Shown here piece by piece: positions 13,178 to 13,727 of a stretch of 13,727 bases of DNA. The DNA is taken from assembly GCA_029260335.1 (NCBI GenBank), contig JAJDDL010000458.1, forward strand, positions 1-13,727. Reading direction: 5' to 3'. Made by a program: the position numbers and the translations under genes. The DNA comes from Phycisphaerales bacterium (GTDB taxonomy: Bacteria; Planctomycetota; Phycisphaerae; Phycisphaerales; UBA1924). Below the pieces are notes generated by a model. The model made no database searches. It was not told the DNA's origin and worked only from the letters and a program-made list of their open reading frames with translations. The first letter of the stretch is position 1. Every line of letters begins with the position of its first letter.

Positions 13178-13727
13178 CTACCGGCGACGTCGCACACTCA
13201 CCAGCCCACCAAGCAAGAGCACCGACAGCGCTCCGGGCCCAGGCACCGTCACCAACGCGTCATAGTTGACCGTGAATCCATAAACCCCCGCGAGAATGTC
13301 GAGGTCCAGTGCGCTCTGCACCCGCCGATCACTGAACCCGCCGGCCCCTCCATCGGGGTTGTCAAACGTCCCCGCCGAGAGCATCAGGTCATACGTCGCG
13401 TCATCGGGATCCAGATGGCTGCTGCCAAACAACCGAATCGTCTCCCCAGGGCCATATGTCAACACGCCGTTGTTCGACGCCGCGTCCCAGAGCGAGTACG
13501 ACCCCGCGAATCCCAACGCGTGCCCAAACTCGTGCACGACGACGTTGTACAGGTCAATCGCGTCATAAGCGGGGCCAGGCTGCACCGCCGTCCCGTAATG
13601 GCGCTCGCTGGACTCATTGAACTCCTCGCTCACCAAGGGCGTCGAGTCCACAAACCACCGAGAGAACTGGTTCACATTCGTGCCATCATCGATGATCATC
13701 GTCGCGGCCGCCGGCAGGTTGGAAATA
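13178..13727 (-). CDS. PEP-CTERM-type zincin metalloprotease, C-terminal part (5' end outside window)
   Basis: The frame is open through the right edge, with 182 residues visible. The catalytic zinc motif is VVVHEFGHALGF (HExxHxxG). Upstream NQFSRWFVDSTPLVSEEFNE is the type of segment found before the motif in PEP-CTERM metalloproteases such as the NF038122 group. ATYDLMLSAG may be the Met-turn. In metzincins the third zinc ligand is His three residues after the motif's Gly; here that position is Gly, which may be normal for this subgroup. The end VPGPGALSVLLLGGLVSVRRRR shows a Pro-Gly-Pro start, a 13-residue hydrophobic stretch and four Arg. This is a PEP-CTERM-like sorting signal, so the protein is probably exported and then processed by an exosortase-type enzyme. 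The substrate is unknown. The signal peptide must lie beyond the window. Confidence 0.85.
   Translation of the reverse strand, partial: ISNLPAAATMIIDDGTNVNQFSRWFVDSTPLVSEEFNESSERHYGTAVQPGPAYDAIDLYNVVVHEFGHALGFAGSYSLWDAASNNGVLTYGPGETIRLFGSSHLDPDDATYDLMLSAGTFDNPDGGAGGFSDRRVQSALDLDILAGVYGFTVNYDALVTVPGPGALSVLLLGGLVSVRRRR

Overview
The window looks like a chromosomal piece of a planctomycete of the Phycisphaerae, probably Phycisphaerales. The main evidence is two different C-terminal surface-sorting signals. One is a dockerin-like double calcium motif ending in Gly-Cys on a long repeat protein, the 'GC-type dockerin' form I associate with Phycisphaerales. The other is a PEP-CTERM-like tail (Pro-Gly-Pro, hydrophobic stretch, RRRR) on a metalloprotease. 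Moderately high G+C, GTG/TTG starts and a sulfotransferase fit this. The placement is inferred, not proven.

Left third (1-5053, all minus strand): a cell-surface glycan locus. In transcription order it holds a sulfotransferase, a MurG-like/COG4671-type glycosyltransferase, two GT4 glycosyltransferases and the N-terminus of an ABC exporter that leaves the window. The last four genes are joined by three consecutive 4-nt ATGA stop/start overlaps, so they are almost certainly one translationally coupled unit. The set suggests assembly, sulfation and export of a glycan or glycolipid whose structure cannot be read from sequence.

Middle (5292-9690): a secreted 695-aa beta-repeat protein with the GC-type dockerin end lies on the plus strand. 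It is followed by a scar-like stretch (7380-7650) that holds a protein-like tail, a tRNA 3' half with no visible 5' half, and a strong hairpin. Then, on the minus strand, come a small SPW-like membrane protein, a uracil-DNA glycosylase family protein and a secreted or lipid-anchored protein with two YHS domains. The YHS gene has a hairpin-rich leader, and GC-rich hairpins close both minus-strand transcription units.

Gene-poor gap (about 9870-11006): no convincing gene above 60 codons. A 48-codon ORF with a strong ribosome-binding site (10766-10912) is surrounded by hairpins and could be a small gene or RNA.

Right third (11007-13727): an unrecognised helical-repeat protein converges on an AraC/GyrI-like regulator. 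The regulator is divergent from a VOC-fold protein that has two well-formed, in-frame starts, one giving a lipoprotein and one a cytosolic form. The shared 91-bp control region holds three copies of CAAGAT. The window ends inside a PEP-CTERM-type zincin metalloprotease.

I see no CRISPR array, insertion sequence, rRNA or recognisable defence system. The candidates most worth following are the coupled glycan operon, the dual-start VOC lipoprotein, the tRNA-remnant scar and the small ORF with hairpins.
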